Part shown: piece by piece, positions 49,782-62,232 of the stretch
Layout: each line of letters starts with the position of its first letter
Numbering within the stretch: position 1 is the stretch's first letter
DNA from: Epiperipatus broadwayi
Taxonomy: Eukaryota > Onychophora > Udeonychophora > Euonychophora > Peripatidae
Assembly: GCA_028023455.1 (NCBI GenBank)
Contig: JAQFVV010012402.1
Span: forward strand, 16,246,935-16,310,934
DNA: 64,000 nucleotides
Reading direction: 5' to 3'
Notes under the pieces: model-generated
Databases searched by the model: none
What the model was told of the DNA's origin: nothing
What the model saw: the letters and a program-made list of their open reading frames with translations, nothing else
Position numbers and translations under genes: made by a program

Positions 49782-50016
49782 CAGACAATTATAAACAAAA
49801 TAAAAAACCAAAGAGAAAAAGTTTTTGAGAAAGAAAAAAAAATTGCTCTAAAAATGAGTTTTGTAATGACTATATAATCAATCCATGAACCACAGATATG
49901 TCCTCATATAAAACATACTGATCTGAAATATTCCAACACCATATCTAAATTATCCTTAAAATGTTTGATATATTGATGCATTCTAATTAGTTAAATTTTA
50001 AGATATTACTATGGAA

Positions 50017-50227
50017 ATTAAAAAGCAAAAAAATATTTTTTTCTTGGACCAGAATTTTGGTTGTTATATGAACCTTTAAAGAAAAGCATGAGTCATTAAT
50101 TAATTCAATGATAAAACTAAACACTCCTATTGATTTAATTAATTTATGGATGTCCCATGCTTTTATTTAAGGTTACATATAACAACCAAAATTGTAATCC
50201 AAGAAAATATTTTTTTTGCTTTTTAAT
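50017..50227. mobile_element. Palindromic MITE, 211 bp
   Basis: Left arm attaaaaagcaaaaaaatat ... ggttgttatatgaacctt pairs with right arm aaggttacatataacaacc ... gctttttaat with a few mismatches. The centre contains ttaattaattcaat and attgatttaattaatt. A stem of nearly 100 bp is possible. In intron D. Confidence 0.75.
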
Positions 50228-50479
50228 GGATTAGCATGAAATTAAATAAAAACATTTTTTTAAAAAAAAAAACTTTATATTTATATTATTTTTTAGTTTT
50301 TAACATTTGGATTCTATCCCTATATTCAATTTTTTGAAATCATTTATTAGAAACGGGAAAACTAATCATTTTCAAATTCTAAAAAATTTGAGAATCGAAA
50401 AATGTTGAATTATTGAAATAAATTGTTTCCATGAGTTTTAGACAATTTTTTTTTGTTTTTTTAATCTGATTAAAAGTCC

Positions 50480-50890
50480 TAAGATGAGATGCACTGTGAC
50501 TTTTCCTTTTTCGGAGTCAGGAATCTCTCAGCTGCCATGCCCAGAGAAACCTGTTACCACTTTACCTTCCCTTTCCATTCCCCATCCTAAGTTTTTCTCA
50601 TATTCTTTTCTATCCTGTTCCATCCCATCATTTCCACAACATAATCTTTGTCAACTCCGTGGCCTTTATATCTATGTGAATTAAATTAATGACAATGCCA
50701 TCTATTGAGCAACAAGCCAAAATTATTCAACTGATTTGAATATGTTTTGAAATGTGGCTCACCAGCATTGTTAGACTGGACAACCTTAAAATATCGCATT
50801 GTTATTGCTGTTGAATATATATAAAATTTGAAGAAAATCCATTCAGTAGAAGTAGATTAAAAATTGGTTACAAGATTTGACCCAAACAAA
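50480..50890. repeat. GC-richer island, probably an unidentified repeat
   Basis: Composition stands out from the flanks and a 66-codon ORF (50484-50684, Pro/Ser-rich) has no domain. No matching copy is seen inside this window. Confidence 0.3.
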
Positions 50891-51774
50891 TAAACAAAAG
50901 AGAGAACTCAAATAAAAGTTTTTTAAAAAAGTATTTTTTTTTATATATGTTAGATTTTTTACACAGAGGCAGATTTGGATGAAAGGCAAATGAGTATTAT
51001 GATTAAATAATAATATTTGATTATCATCAATAGAAATCTGTCACTGATTGCCACTTCTTTAAAATATAGATTTTACTTCCCTATCAAATTTATAGACATC
51101 ATAAAATAATGCAGCCACGTACATCATTATTGGAAGATAAAAAATATTAGAATTTAAAAACAAAATCATTATAAACCATTTTTTTAAAAATGTGATCAAA
51201 AAAAATCCATAACTTTAAATATATTTTAAAAATTTTACATTTTTTATGCGCAGTTTTTATTTTTAATGTGTTTCTTGCATTATTTCATTTCATTTATTAT
51301 TAAATCTCAACTCTGAACAGATTTATTTATTAATCTATCATGTTTAGAAATGAGTCTACTTTAATATATATATATGTTTAGGAATGAGACTATATATAAG
51401 AGATTTAAATTCAGACTTTCAAACTCCTTAAGCTATCCAATGCATCTTATATAACCAATACATGTAGCACATAATATGAAAAAGATAAATGGTCTCCAAT
51501 ATCCATATTTTGTGCTGAACTAGCACTCATTAGTTGTTCCAGGTCACCACCTCTCACACATATATACAATTAGTGTTTAGTTTATATTAAGATAGCAAAT
51601 CATTAAACTTTAATGGACTAACCAACTCTTCAGCCATCCATATCATTGGAAATCTGAGGATGGAATGCTCAAAGCCCTTGCTGATGCCAACAGTATTGCC
51701 AAACCCACATTAACCTTAAGTCAATCTGACCTCTGACACATGTATTTAAATATTATATATATATATAATATAAA

Positions 51775-52579
51775 ACAGGCAAAACTCACTATATATATTA
51801 CCACACACAGCAAGCTAGAGTAATCAATGGATGCCAGAAGGCTTGTGCATAAAATCCCCATCGAGTGCCTATTCATCTAATATTCCCAGACTAGTTTCTG
51901 GCTGATGGCCTTTGTCAGTGAGGAGCCTTGGATCTGAGAGCACTGCACATAGATCTTAGGATCTAATGCAACCCTCCAGAAACCACCTTTTATCTCCATC
52001 TAACTACAAAACTATGAATCTTAAACTGAAAACACCTTAATGTTTTCAATCCAAGCCCATTAGCTTATATAGTCATATGGGTCTGAACCCAGTTCAGTAC
52101 CATACATTTTGGTGTCTTTGGTTCTTTAATAACCACGGCCACCACTATCCTATTAGGCAGGATTGGTTTTAAGCCAATAAACATCACATGACCACCACCT
52201 CTTATGCTTGTGTATAACTATTGTTATAACAGGCAAAACTCACTATATATATATTGCCACACACAGCAAGCTAGACTCATAGTTTTGTAGTTAGATGAAA
52301 ATAAAAGGTGGTTGCTGGAGGGTTGCATTAGATCCTAAGATCTAGGTGTAGTGCTCTCAGATCCAAGGCTCCTCATTGACGAAGGCCATAAGCCAGAAAC
52401 TAGTCTGGGGATATTGGATGAGTAGGCACTAGATGGAGATTTTATGCACAAGCCTTCTGGCATCCATTGATTACTCTAGCTTGCTGGGTGTGGCAATATC
52501 TATAGTGAGTTTTGCCTGTGTTAACGACAGTTATACACAAGCATAAGAGGTGGTGGTCATGTGATGTTTATTGACATAG
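51775..52579. mobile_element. Foldback family A, complex copy
   Basis: Left arm from aacaggcaaaactcactata (51774) to about 52130. The tail end (aataaacatcacatgaccacc, about 52176) is followed by a second start, aacaggcaaaactc (52229), joined to an inverted arm ending near 52515 and a terminal tail at 52555-52575. It looks like one element nested in or recombined with another. Flanks share only aatataaa. Confidence 0.65.
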
Positions 52580-52619
52580 AATATAAATGCAAGAACAAAT
52601 TACAATAACATTTATTTAA

Positions 52620-54940
52620 CTCTACCGATTAAAAATATATAAACTATGTGCAAATAGTATGGATATTACAATACTAAAATAATAATAAAGTTAATGCGAG
52701 CTATCTTCTGAATTATGGTATTCATCAATGCTTTTTCTCCTGTTTCAACTTACGTTATTCATTTCAACAAAAATAAAAAAGATTTTATGAAAGTTGTAAT
52801 GATTCTTTTTAGAGCTGACTTCTATTATTGCATTTCAAAATATAATTGACCTCTGGGATGTATAATATATCTATTTAAATCTTGCTATTCTTTTAAATGG
52901 ATTAAAGTAAAGTTTATAAATGTCTTAAATAGTTTTGGAAAAAAATATCCAACTATTTTTAATTTATTAAAATATCTATAATAAAAAACGAGACTTATTT
53001 ATCATTCAACACCTTTTAATTGTTTTTGAGGAACTATTGCCTAACAAAATATTGAAATTTATTTAAGTACATTCAAATAAGTCTCTATAAATATTTATTA
53101 AAGGCTCAAATACTTTTTCTTTAGCTTTGTAAATTATTTTATACCTTTCAGAAAATATTTTATTAAATTTTGCTTTTGTAAAATTCTTACTTTCCTAATA
53201 TTCCACACATTTCAATCTTTCCCTTACTTCGGGGCAATATATTTTTTGGATTTAATACTCAGATTTTTGGGGGTGTTGCTTTTTCTTTTTTTGTATTGAT
53301 GTTTAGCATTTCTATTTTTACAATAAACATGGCATAATTTGATGTATCCATTGATGGGAGAATGCCCTTAGTAACCAATCACTTCTACTTTCACTTTTTG
53401 CACAAAAGTTACTTTCCAAGTCTTGCAAATTGTTAAATATGCATTTTCAAGCAACTGTATTTCAATAGGATTTGTTTTAATCTTATCATGTTTTTTTCAT
53501 TAAATAAATCAAGGAATTTATTCGGGATTTCTCATTCTATGTATAATCTTTATTTTGATAATAATAAAAATTAAAAACTGTTGCAGGTTTAAAGTAAATA
53601 TTATAAGTTAGCAATAAGAAAATTTATGTCAATATCTGTTTTATATTTATATAAAGTAAAATATGAAATAAATGGAAGTTGGATTTATAATTGTAATTCT
53701 ACTCTAAAAAAAAGATTACTTTGTTTAAACTTACAATATACAGCTGAGCATGCTTTCAGCCTATTTGATCATATTCATAGCACTCAAACTCAGCAACAAA
53801 AAATTATTTAAAATCTTCATCATATACTTAATCAACATGATGAAAACTAATAGCAATAAAAATAATCATATGTTTATTGCTTAGGAGATTCATGGGTACT
53901 AAACTGATAAGTAAAGCTTTAATCCAGATACCTTCTGATTTTGAATCCACCATGCTTCCATTTCATTAAATCAAACATGGCAGTAATAATAATTACTTTA
54001 GTATGATGTATTTTATTCTAAATATAATAATACAATTATGAATAATTTCCTTCATATCTGAGCTAATGAAATACATGACTATTACACAGAAAGGTAGTTT
54101 TTAAAAAAAAAAAATATTTAGCTTTATTACTGCCTAGCATGCTTTAAATATAATTTGTATATCATATTCTTAGCTTATATGTCTTAAGAGTTCTTGGTAT
54201 TAATGTATAAGTAGTGACTAATTAGCTATTCGAAATATCAACATTTATTTAAATGGCCCACTTCTTTGATAGTGGTATGTTTGTGTCTTTTTTATTAATT
54301 AAAAAATTGTTACTTGCTATTGCCCAGGCTTCTTACATTAAAGTAAAAAAAAAAAGGTAATCAAATATAAGTAATTATTAAAACAATTTATGAATATGTA
54401 CATTATTTATGTTATAAACAAATTAAAGTATGGGATCATGTCCATGTAAATTAGCTTCAAATGTGTTTTAGCATTGCTGTTGTAAAGAAATTGCCACTGA
54501 TGATTTTTGAGGCTAAACCACATTTTTTACTTTATTTTTCATTAAAAGTTTTTTATCATTGGTTTAATTAGTGAACAATAATGTAAAAAAAATGGTTTAA
54601 TGGTGATTGATGGTTTTTCTAGCAACATCACATTCGAAGATAATTTACATGGAAATGACCTCACACATTAATTTGTTTAATTATAAGTTCATCAAAAATT
54701 CAAATCTAAGTACGTATGTTGATATAAACATAATTTTGTGGTTGAGTGATGTTACTATAATCTGCCATCATCTGAGTAGTAAAAGTGGTTTAATAGTCAT
54801 TACAAGAAGTGCTAGTAATAAGAAATACACTAAATTTTAGAGAAAGTTATTATATAATTGTAATTTCTCCAGTAATTTGCCTTTTTGACTCATGATTTTT
54901 TTGAAAATTCTATGTTTATATATATATTAATAAAATCAAG
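52620..54940. other. Intron D, right part: no gene recognised
   Basis: A plus-strand ORF at 53626-53811 and another at 54607-54840 have no recognisable motif. The stretch 52740-53430 has loosely protein-like minus-strand readings but nothing that can be named. Confidence 0.4.
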
Positions 54941-54942
54941 TC

Positions 54943-55285
54943 ATACATCATGTGACTTATTTAGCTTGTATTTACAAATGTAATATAAAGAGTTACTAAT
55001 AGTTCTAAACAAGTTTTTTTTATTGATAAATGCAGCAAGAGAATGCATTCAAAATCTCTATCTACACTTATCCCCATCCCCAAACCAGTTTTGGTCATAT
55101 GGCTATTTGAATTGGAGAGCTGGATTTGAAGACATAGATGTCTGAAAATTTCAGATTTTCTACTTAATAATTAAGTATTAGATAAATGCTGGGCTTGAGT
55201 TTGTGTTTTGGATCTGGTGTCTGTATGTCTTAGCTCCACACTAACAAGTGCCAGAGCTATTAGCACACTCTTTATATTATATATA
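54943..55285. mobile_element. Foldback family B fragment
   Basis: Starts caagtcatacatcatgtgac and contains gataaatgcagcaagagaatgcat, ctatttgaattggagagctgg and ttagataaatgctggg. These are the blocks of the 5030-6840 cluster, here more diverged. Confidence 0.65.
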
Positions 55286-55826
55286 TGTAATAAATTGAAA
55301 AATGTGCCTAATTAAAATTTGTAAACAATCAAATGTTACAGATTTGCGATCTAATTATCATTTAGTATAAATCTTGCTACCAAATCTTCTCACTCAACAA
55401 GCACTTCACCAAAAAATATTAGTTTGTTAGTTAAGCTATAGATTTAAAACATGAGTATTTATTTAGAAATTATAGACTTTTCTATTTATATGAATTAATT
55501 ACAATCAATTTGATTTTGAAGATTGAATGCTTTAATAATTAATCATATATATATAACATTAAATAGAACCTCTTTAAATGTTGCTATAAAAAATAATACC
55601 TCACGCCCCCCCCCCCTTTAGTACATGACAATACTATAATAATCCATCCTGTTTTAATAATTAGTAATATATATATAACTCATCAATTCTTCAATATTCA
55701 TATCTTATAATAGTCTACTTTTAAGCAATACGGGAATAGTAAAATTGTATTCTAATACACATATATATTTAAAACGTAATATACACAAATGTCCAAGTTT
55801 TATGTGGAAAAAAATAATAAAATAAG

Positions 55827-55881
55827 ACCACTAAATATCACATGATCACCATTTCTAGTGTAAGAAGAATTTTGCCTGTTT
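55827..55881. mobile_element. Foldback family A, minimal 55-bp derivative
   Basis: Holds only the two ends (atatcacatgatcaccatttct and attttgcctgtt). Flanked by a 12-bp duplication, taataaaataag, at 55815-55826 and 55882-55893. Confidence 0.75.
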
Positions 55882-56302
55882 TAATAAAATAAGTTACGAA
55901 TGATTATCTAGAGTTAATATTTACTTCCCTCATCCCATTCATTAACAACAACACCAACAACAAAAAAGTTAAATCTTTGTTTTAAAAAAAAAGATAATTC
56001 AACACTATTTTAGTTTCAAAAATAACTTTATTAATGAAAAATAATTGATTATCTAAGAATATGTGAATACATTGTCTTTCTTGGTAAGAAGTTCTAACAT
56101 CCTAATTGAGAATCTGTGATGGATCTAAAGTTTAATCCCCTGGAGACTATTTTACTTTGTCTTTTCTTCATTTTTAACTACTTACAAAATTGAAAATTGG
56201 CAAGAAAGTATTTTGGAGAATCTTTACATAAATTAAAATCAGCTTCTTTTATTTTGAAATCATGATGTGGGAGTTACATATTAATCTTTTTTTTTTTTTT
56301 TT

Positions 56303-56386
56303 TGCATGTGTCAAAGCATCGGCCGGGAAGAGAACCCGCAAACCCGGGACAATTGCTTGTGATGCAGCTGTGATGACCACCAACGC
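56303..56386 (-). mobile_element. tRNA-derived SINE (copy 3)
   Basis: On the minus strand: gttggtggtcatcacagctg (decayed box A), caagcaattgtcccggg, box B-like GGGTTCTCTTCCCGG, and a poly-A end (poly-T at 56287-56303). No certain target duplication. Older than the copy at 32656. Confidence 0.7.
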
Positions 56387-57059
56387 TTCTTTTATCATTG
56401 AATTCTTTAAATTAAGCAGAAAAAATATTTATTGATTTAAATTTGAAGCTTGCTTTTATCCATTAGGTTGAAACGAAATCTAAACATTATTTAATTTTAA
56501 AAAAGACAAAATAACATCTACTGTACAACTATTCTCAAATTTCTTTAGTAAATAAATGTCTTTTTTTAATTTAAACTTCTATAAAAAATTTATTTGTTGC
56601 ATGTTTTTTAGTTTTTGATTTGAAATTTTAAATGCCGCCATTTGCTTCTAGATTATTATCAATTTTACTTTTACAGTAAGTTCTAATAGCAGCCTTCCGT
56701 GTAATACTGAAGTTCGGGAAACGTTTTAAAATTATCGTTGCTATTTTTTAAATGTGTTTTACTTTCTGAACTTCCTGTTTATGAAACTTTCATTTCAAGA
56801 AGCAGAGTGAGATTTTATCATATTCTTCTACACTTGATCAATCATGAATGCGTGAAAGACACTAAGAATGTGCACCCCCCCCCGCCCTCCGTATATATAA
56901 TTTCGATGTGCCAGAAGCACAAAATAAATAATAAAAATGTATAAATGTTTTATTTTTAAAATTTTTAGTGCTGAACTTTTTTTTGTAATTTATAAAATAG
57001 CACTAATTGTTTTATTCATCATGTTTTTTACATCTTAGCTTTATTATTATTATTTTTAG

Positions 57060-57129
57060 CCATTTGCAATGATGACTATTGTTTAAACAATGGAAAATGT
57101 TATGTCAAAGATAGTGAGAGGGATTGCAG
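57060..57129 (+). CDS. EGF/SEA gene, exon E: first part of EGF-like domain 3
   Basis: This 70-nt exon lies after a T-rich tract ending TTTTTAG and before the strong donor TGCAG|GTGAGT. It enters in phase 1 (matching D) and exits in phase 2. The residues ICNDDYCLNNGKC give the C1-C2-C3 spacing of EGF with the conserved N-G-K/x-C turn, and the exon ends at C4 (the Cys after SERD). The EGF domain is therefore split inside by an intron, and C5 and C6 must come from the next exon. Joined to exon F, the combined length is 117 nt, again a phase 1-1 EGF unit of 39 codons. Confidence 0.8.
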
Positions 57130-58300
57130 GTGAGTAATCTTATTCAAGTACAACTTAATTCACATGGAAACACCTAATAATATTAAATTTAATTGTAACT
57201 TGGAAATTTGCATTTTAATTACTTTGGTAGTAGCATTTACACTTGAGAGCATGCTCAGATTCCTATCAATGTTAATATTTTTTTTTAGCATCTAGTGCAG
57301 TTTTATTTTTTTATAATACATCAGTACCTATTCATAAAAAGTTTTGCTAGTTTCCTCAACCATTTTTCTTTTCTTAGTTTCAGATGTATTTTTATTCTCA
57401 AAGATTTCACTTCACTATACAACATTAATGCACATTTACTACTTCTTCTTTATTCTCATTTTCTTTAAAATCTTTACAACTTCTTTTAGTGTCACAACTG
57501 TCATTGTAAATAATACAAGAACAGTTTCCACCCTAGTGCCATCTAGTGTAAGCTTGAATAATCAGTAGCTTACTAAATGAATAAAAACACTTCAACTCAG
57601 TATTCAAATTGTCAACTCTAAACCAGTTTTGGTTTGTGCCTTTATTAATGAAGCCTGCATTCAAAGTTGAAAATGACACACATATGGCCTGCCAACTATC
57701 TTTTGAATTCCAGGCCTCATTGATAAAGACAAAAACCAGAAACTGATATGAGGAAGGGGGTTTGAATACTGAAATTGAGATTTGCGTGCATTTTGGTAAT
57801 ATGATTGCTCAAACTTATATTAAATCACATTAGAAGGAAGAACTGCTCCTATGCTAACATATTTAAAGCTGGCAGTTTGATATTTTTTGATGTTATTACA
57901 GAGTTTGCCATTAAAGAATTTATTCCTGTTATATTAGCAGAATTATCAGTATGCATAAAATTAATATTTTTATATTCAGGATGCTAATAAATCAATGAAG
58001 AATAACTAGCAATATAAATGTTTAGGTCTTTAAAATCTTTGTTATCAATCTGATCCATTATATTATCAATATTTGAAATCTCTTTTGAATTTCATCATTA
58101 GATATTTTAATAGTCTTTAGATAGTATTTTGCAGGGCAATGATCTCTTCATTGATTTCTCAAAGAGGAATAGTGGAGGTGTTATATGTAAGGTTTCCCTG
58201 AGGATTTTTCTACAACTCAATACAGTGTAATAATTGGTTCATTATCTAAAATGATTATAATCCCACTATAAAAAAAATGAGGGAAATTCAAATCTTAAAC

Positions 58301-58662
58301 CAGTGGTACACAATCCTCTTTCACTTGTGACCCTCTTCATCAAAAAAAAATTTGACATGCCCCATTATTTGTTTTTATTGTGCCTAAATTATATGTAAGG
58401 ATATTGATAATGAAATGTCTATTGTTTTAATTAGTGCATAAATTTATATTTCATAATATTTTAGTATTGATCACATATAATTTTAAATTAAATGTGTACA
58501 TACAAAAACAATTTAATTTTTATTTATTTTTTTAAAATTGAATTCTTTCAAAAAAAAAAAAAAAAAACACAAAAAACCTCATTATCCAAATTTTAAAGAG
58601 AATTTTTTTAAAATTTCATGAACCCCAACAATGTTTACATAACCCCAGGTTCTGCGCCACTG
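58301..58662. mobile_element. hAT-type non-autonomous element (MITE)
   Basis: Ends CAGTGGTACACAATCC and GGTTCTGCGCCACTG (inverted CAGTGGCGCAGAACC) are the CAGTGGTTCTCAACC-type termini of hAT/Charlie-like elements. Flanking octamers tcttaaac (58293-58300) and tcttagat (58663-58670) agree at 6 of 8 positions, as expected for an old 8-bp duplication. The interior is non-coding with a poly-A tract. It could have been mobilised by the family represented by the transposase at 7046-8664. Confidence 0.75.
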
Positions 58663-58943
58663 TCTTAGATTATGAAAATGGCAGGAGAATGTGCCAACTA
58701 CAACATCAAGTAGTTCTTGTGTCTACACAACATTTATTCCACACAATTATAAAAAAAAAACACATACACAAAAACATTTACATGGGTTTTATTATTCCTG
58801 AAACATTTCAATTATTTCAGACATTCATTTTCAATCTGCTATAAATTGAGGAATATTGTTTGTAGTAGATTGAAAATGATCATCTGGAACAAACAAAATA
58901 TTATATAATTAATAAAAATATATACTCATTTAGTGAATATAGA

Positions 58944-59113
58944 TATATAGGGTATATGAGCACAGACTTTTACACAACCCTAAACTCTCCAGTCTACTAA
59001 TAACACTGATACACTCAAGCAGTCAGCATATATGTGCTTGAGTGTATCAATGTTATTAGATAGACTGGAGAGTGGTGGGTTGTGTGAAAGTCTGTGCTCA
59101 TATACCCTATATA
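58944..59113. repeat. Compact palindrome, 170 bp
   Basis: tatatagggtatatgagcac ... cactcaagca pairs with tgcttgagtg ... gtgctcatataccctatata; arms are ~75 bp with few mismatches around a ~15-bp loop (gtcagcatatatg). It may be a MITE (TA-rich edges) or a hairpin RNA source. In intron E, about 180 bp before exon F. Confidence 0.75.
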
Positions 59114-59295
59114 TTACACATATAGACACAGGTGTATATATAATAAGCCTGTGTTTCAGTTATTGAATATAGATAAATGATTTTTTGGTGTTCATGTAAT
59201 TGATTGTAATTGTTTGGATAATAGGCTTTACAGTTATTTTTGACAGTTACTTTTTAAACGCATAACTTACGACATTCTCTCTCTTTTTATTATAG

Positions 59296-59342
59296 ATGCC
59301 AATTTTGGTTTATTTGGGATCGCTGCTGGCTTGATTTTCGCA
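59296..59342 (+). CDS. EGF/SEA gene, exon F: 47-nt exon readable as end of EGF 3 or start of a membrane segment
   Basis: The acceptor is a pyrimidine tract ending TTATTATAG; the donor is TTCGCA|GTAAGT. Spliced after exon E (phase 2), it reads R-C-Q-F-W-F-I-W-D-R-C. That gives the exact C4-x-C5-x8-C6 spacing of EGF, but with Trp at both positions where EGF domains have Gly. Entered in phase 1 (for example D joined directly to F), it reads DANFGLFGIAAGLIFA, a Gly/Ala-rich hydrophobic stretch like the outer end of a transmembrane helix. Either the EGF is degenerate, or exon E is alternatively used, or a small exon between E and F was missed. The exon itself is likely real; the frame is undecided. 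No continuation exon could be recognised in the last 4.6 kb. Confidence 0.6.
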
Positions 59343-59899
59343 GTAAGTTTGTAGAAGTATTTTTAACAAATTTGAAATAATTAAATATGAGCGACTAAAC
59401 CTATCATTATTGCAATATGAACCCCCACAATAAACACTGATCCAAAAATTTTAATAAAACTATGATATAACTATTCACTTATAAATAGATCATTCAACAG
59501 ATGTTTACTATGGCTGGAGTATAATAAATCATTCACGAACACATACATATTAAATTTTAAATATAAAAATCTTTTGGTCCAATGATAACATAGCTTACCA
59601 TGCTTTTGACTTGAATTAGAATTAAGCTAGGAAAAACTTAAAATTTTTTCTTCTAAGTTGCTGGTCATTACTATCTAAGCTAGAAGACAAATCAAGGATG
59701 ATCAATCAATAAATCTTAATCATCCACCAATTGAAAAATCCGGTGAATAAGACCTCCTCCCCCCACTCTTGTTTCCGTAAAGGGAAGTTGGAGATGCTTT
59801 GGCCTGCAGTGATATATTTAAAAACTTTTTTACCTTTCACCTATATTATTTTTAAACAAAAAATAAACTAATTTTATTATTGTCATATCCAACCTGCCT

Positions 59900-60580
59900 T
59901 CAGAAGTGGACTAGTCCAAATTCTTTTCTTCTCTGATCGGATTGAGCACTCATTGTTGCTATCCAATGTGTAAACATGTGGATAATCAATGTATAAACAT
60001 TGCCCAAAGGTAAAAACAAGTATGGCCAATATGTAAATGTGTGTATAAAATCCTACCATTGGTTAGGCTCTCTGAATCTGAATGCTGCCAGTAAGATAGG
60101 GGATCTGGCAATAAATAGTCAGCCCTTTTGGAAGCAAGAGATATATCTATATGGATATACTGAGAGAGAACATTTGTTTAACCTAAATGACAGTGCGCGC
60201 TCTTAAGAGAGAAGGTCTGTCTACCTATACAACTGAATGTGCTCTCCATTGAAACCACCTCCAACAGTGAAAGTGTTTCTGCTATATTCATTACCAATAC
60301 ATCTACACAGTGAGGCAAGTCCAGATAGGACTGGAAGCTGCTATGACTATGGCAGACTCGAGGCAAGCTGTTTAGTACAGCCAAAAGAGTCATTTAACAA
60401 ATTTGAGACAAGCTGTCCAGTACAACTGGAAGAGTTAAGACTAGAACTCGTGAGGCAAGCAGCATGACCAACACAGTATTAACTATGTTTATATACATAC
60501 AATTGTATTTCGGGAGTGTTCATATTTATTTTGATATTACTGTTGGTTTGCATCTGAACTCTGCAATTCAGCCAAACATA
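59900..60580 (+). mobile_element. Possible solo LTR or other repeat island (weak)
   Basis: GC-richer than its flanks, with gtgtgtataaaatcc (60031, TATA-like), and a short internal near-repeat (gaggcaagctg.. / gagacaagctgtccagtaca). Open readings of 68 and 76 codons have no domain. No matching second LTR or polymerase is in the window. Confidence 0.3.
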
Positions 60581-60913
60581 ATAATTACTAATTATAATAA
60601 TGTTGGACATAAATGATTATTATATTTTGAGTCAGAAACTTTGTGCTAAAATGATTAATATATTAATTTGCCATACAAATACTGAAAAAAAAATACTAGA
60701 ATTTTTTATGATAATTGGAAATTTCTAATTATGATAATGATTTTTTTTAAAAAGTAATCAATGAATACCTAATTTCATTGCCACTCAATACTGTCTGTCA
60801 TTGAACAGTTATTTTAAAATTAGTATCTAGCAGTTTTTTAAAGTCACTTTAGAAAAGCACTAAAGAAATCTTTACTGTGAGCTGGTCTAAGTTTAATAAG
60901 TTTTTACCACATT

Positions 60914-61313
60914 AAACATCACATGATCACCATTTCTTATGATTGCTCAAGATGTTAAAACAGGAAAAACTCTTCATACAGAAGTGCCACTCACTGCATG
61001 CCAGAGTAATCAATGGATGCAAAAAGGTTTGTGAATAAAATCCCTATCTAGTGCTTACTCATTCAATATCCCCAGACTACTTTCTAGGTTATGGCTTTCA
61101 TCAGTGAGGAGCCATGGATCTAAGAGCACTGCACTTAGATCTTAGTGCTCTCAGATCCAAGGCTCATCATTGATAAAAGCCACAAGCTAGAAACTAGTCT
61201 GGGGATATTAGATAAGTAGGCACTAGATAGGGATTTTATGCATAAGCCTTCTTGCATCTATTGATTACTTTGGCTTGCACTGAGTGGCACTACTGTATGG
61301 AGAGTTTTTCCTG
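60914..61313. mobile_element. Foldback family A, inverted copy
   Basis: The tail (aaacatcacatgatcaccat) is at the left. Then come two inverted arms, aacaggaaaaactcttcata... and ...tatggagagtttttcctg, meeting near 61140 (agatcttagtgctctcagat). A 13-bp duplication, tttttaccacatt, flanks it at 60901-60913 and 61314-61326. Confidence 0.8.
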
Positions 61314-61654
61314 TTTTTACCACATTTTTCAATATTTGTAATAATAGGAAAGATAGGTAAAATACAATGCTTATTGTCTGTGTAAACATTATAACAGACA
61401 GAATCCAAATTTCTATATGTTTTGATAAGTCATCATTTTATTAATAACGTAGAGAGAAAATTAAAACTTGCAATAGTTTTAGATTTTAATGTGCTAGAAT
61501 AAATTTTTCAAAAAGTAATTTGTAATCATAATGGTGATAGAAATTATTAAATTACATTCACATTTTTTGTTTATTGTCAACTGATACTAATATGATTAAC
61601 TCGGTTTAAAGAATGGCATTTAGTTTTTAGTTGCTGCTACTGCTAATAATAATA

Positions 61655-61715
61655 ATAATCAATTCAATTCATTAGTAAACAACAGCTTACAAAGCCAAAA
61701 AAACGTTTGTAATGA
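61655..61715 (-). mobile_element. LINE 3'-end fragment, same family as 62235-64000
   Basis: caattcaattcattagtaaacaacagcttaca matches caattcaattcatttatttaagtgctaaacaacagc at 62232-62270, the 3' end of the minus-strand LINE, including the (GAATT)n-type tail. Confidence 0.6.
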
Positions 61716-62169
61716 TTAAATTTACATAAAATTTTGATTTAATAAATTTAATATATATTTTTTAAATATTTTAAAATCTGGTGTAAACTCTTCATTTTAA
61801 ACATATTATTATATTCATTTTGTAATCTATATTCAGGTGCATTCTTTGCACACATATGTTTAGTTAATGGTAAATAAAAAAGTCCATGATTTCTGTTATG
61901 AAAAGTTGGTATTTTATATAGTTACGTTTGTTACTGAATTATCAAAAATCATTGTGTCTTTTATCATTTTATATAAATAAAAAACACATATTAGATAATT
62001 CTTTTATTACGCAATTCATTAATTATTATTATAAGGTGAAGTTTTATATACATATTTACAATATTTATCGTAAACTCTTTGTATTTTTTTTCATATTTGT
62101 TTCATTTCTGGAATTCAATATAATGGAAGTGTAGAATTAGCACTATCAAATTATTTAATATTAGTTTAT

Positions 62170-62232
62170 TAATAACAACAACAATAATGATGATGGTGAT
62201 GATGATAGTGGTGGTGGTGGTGATGATGATAA
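62170..62232. repeat. (GAT/GGT)n microsatellite
   Basis: aacaacaataatgatgatggtgatgatgatagtggtggtggtgg and onward; it adjoins the (AATTC)n tail of the neighbouring LINE. Confidence 0.85.

Noticed and set aside
57380-57470. Good acceptor TTCTTAGTTTCAG followed by a Cys codon in the right phase to complete EGF 3
   Set aside because: The reading lacks the Gly turn and the sixth Cys of EGF and has no suitable donor before the stop.
61837-61869. Possible tiny exon after ATATTCAG with donor AATG|GTAAAT, phase 1, as a continuation of the EGF/SEA gene
   Set aside because: The ~11 residues (AFFAHICLVN) carry no domain signature and such a pattern is expected by chance in AT-rich sequence; not enough to call.
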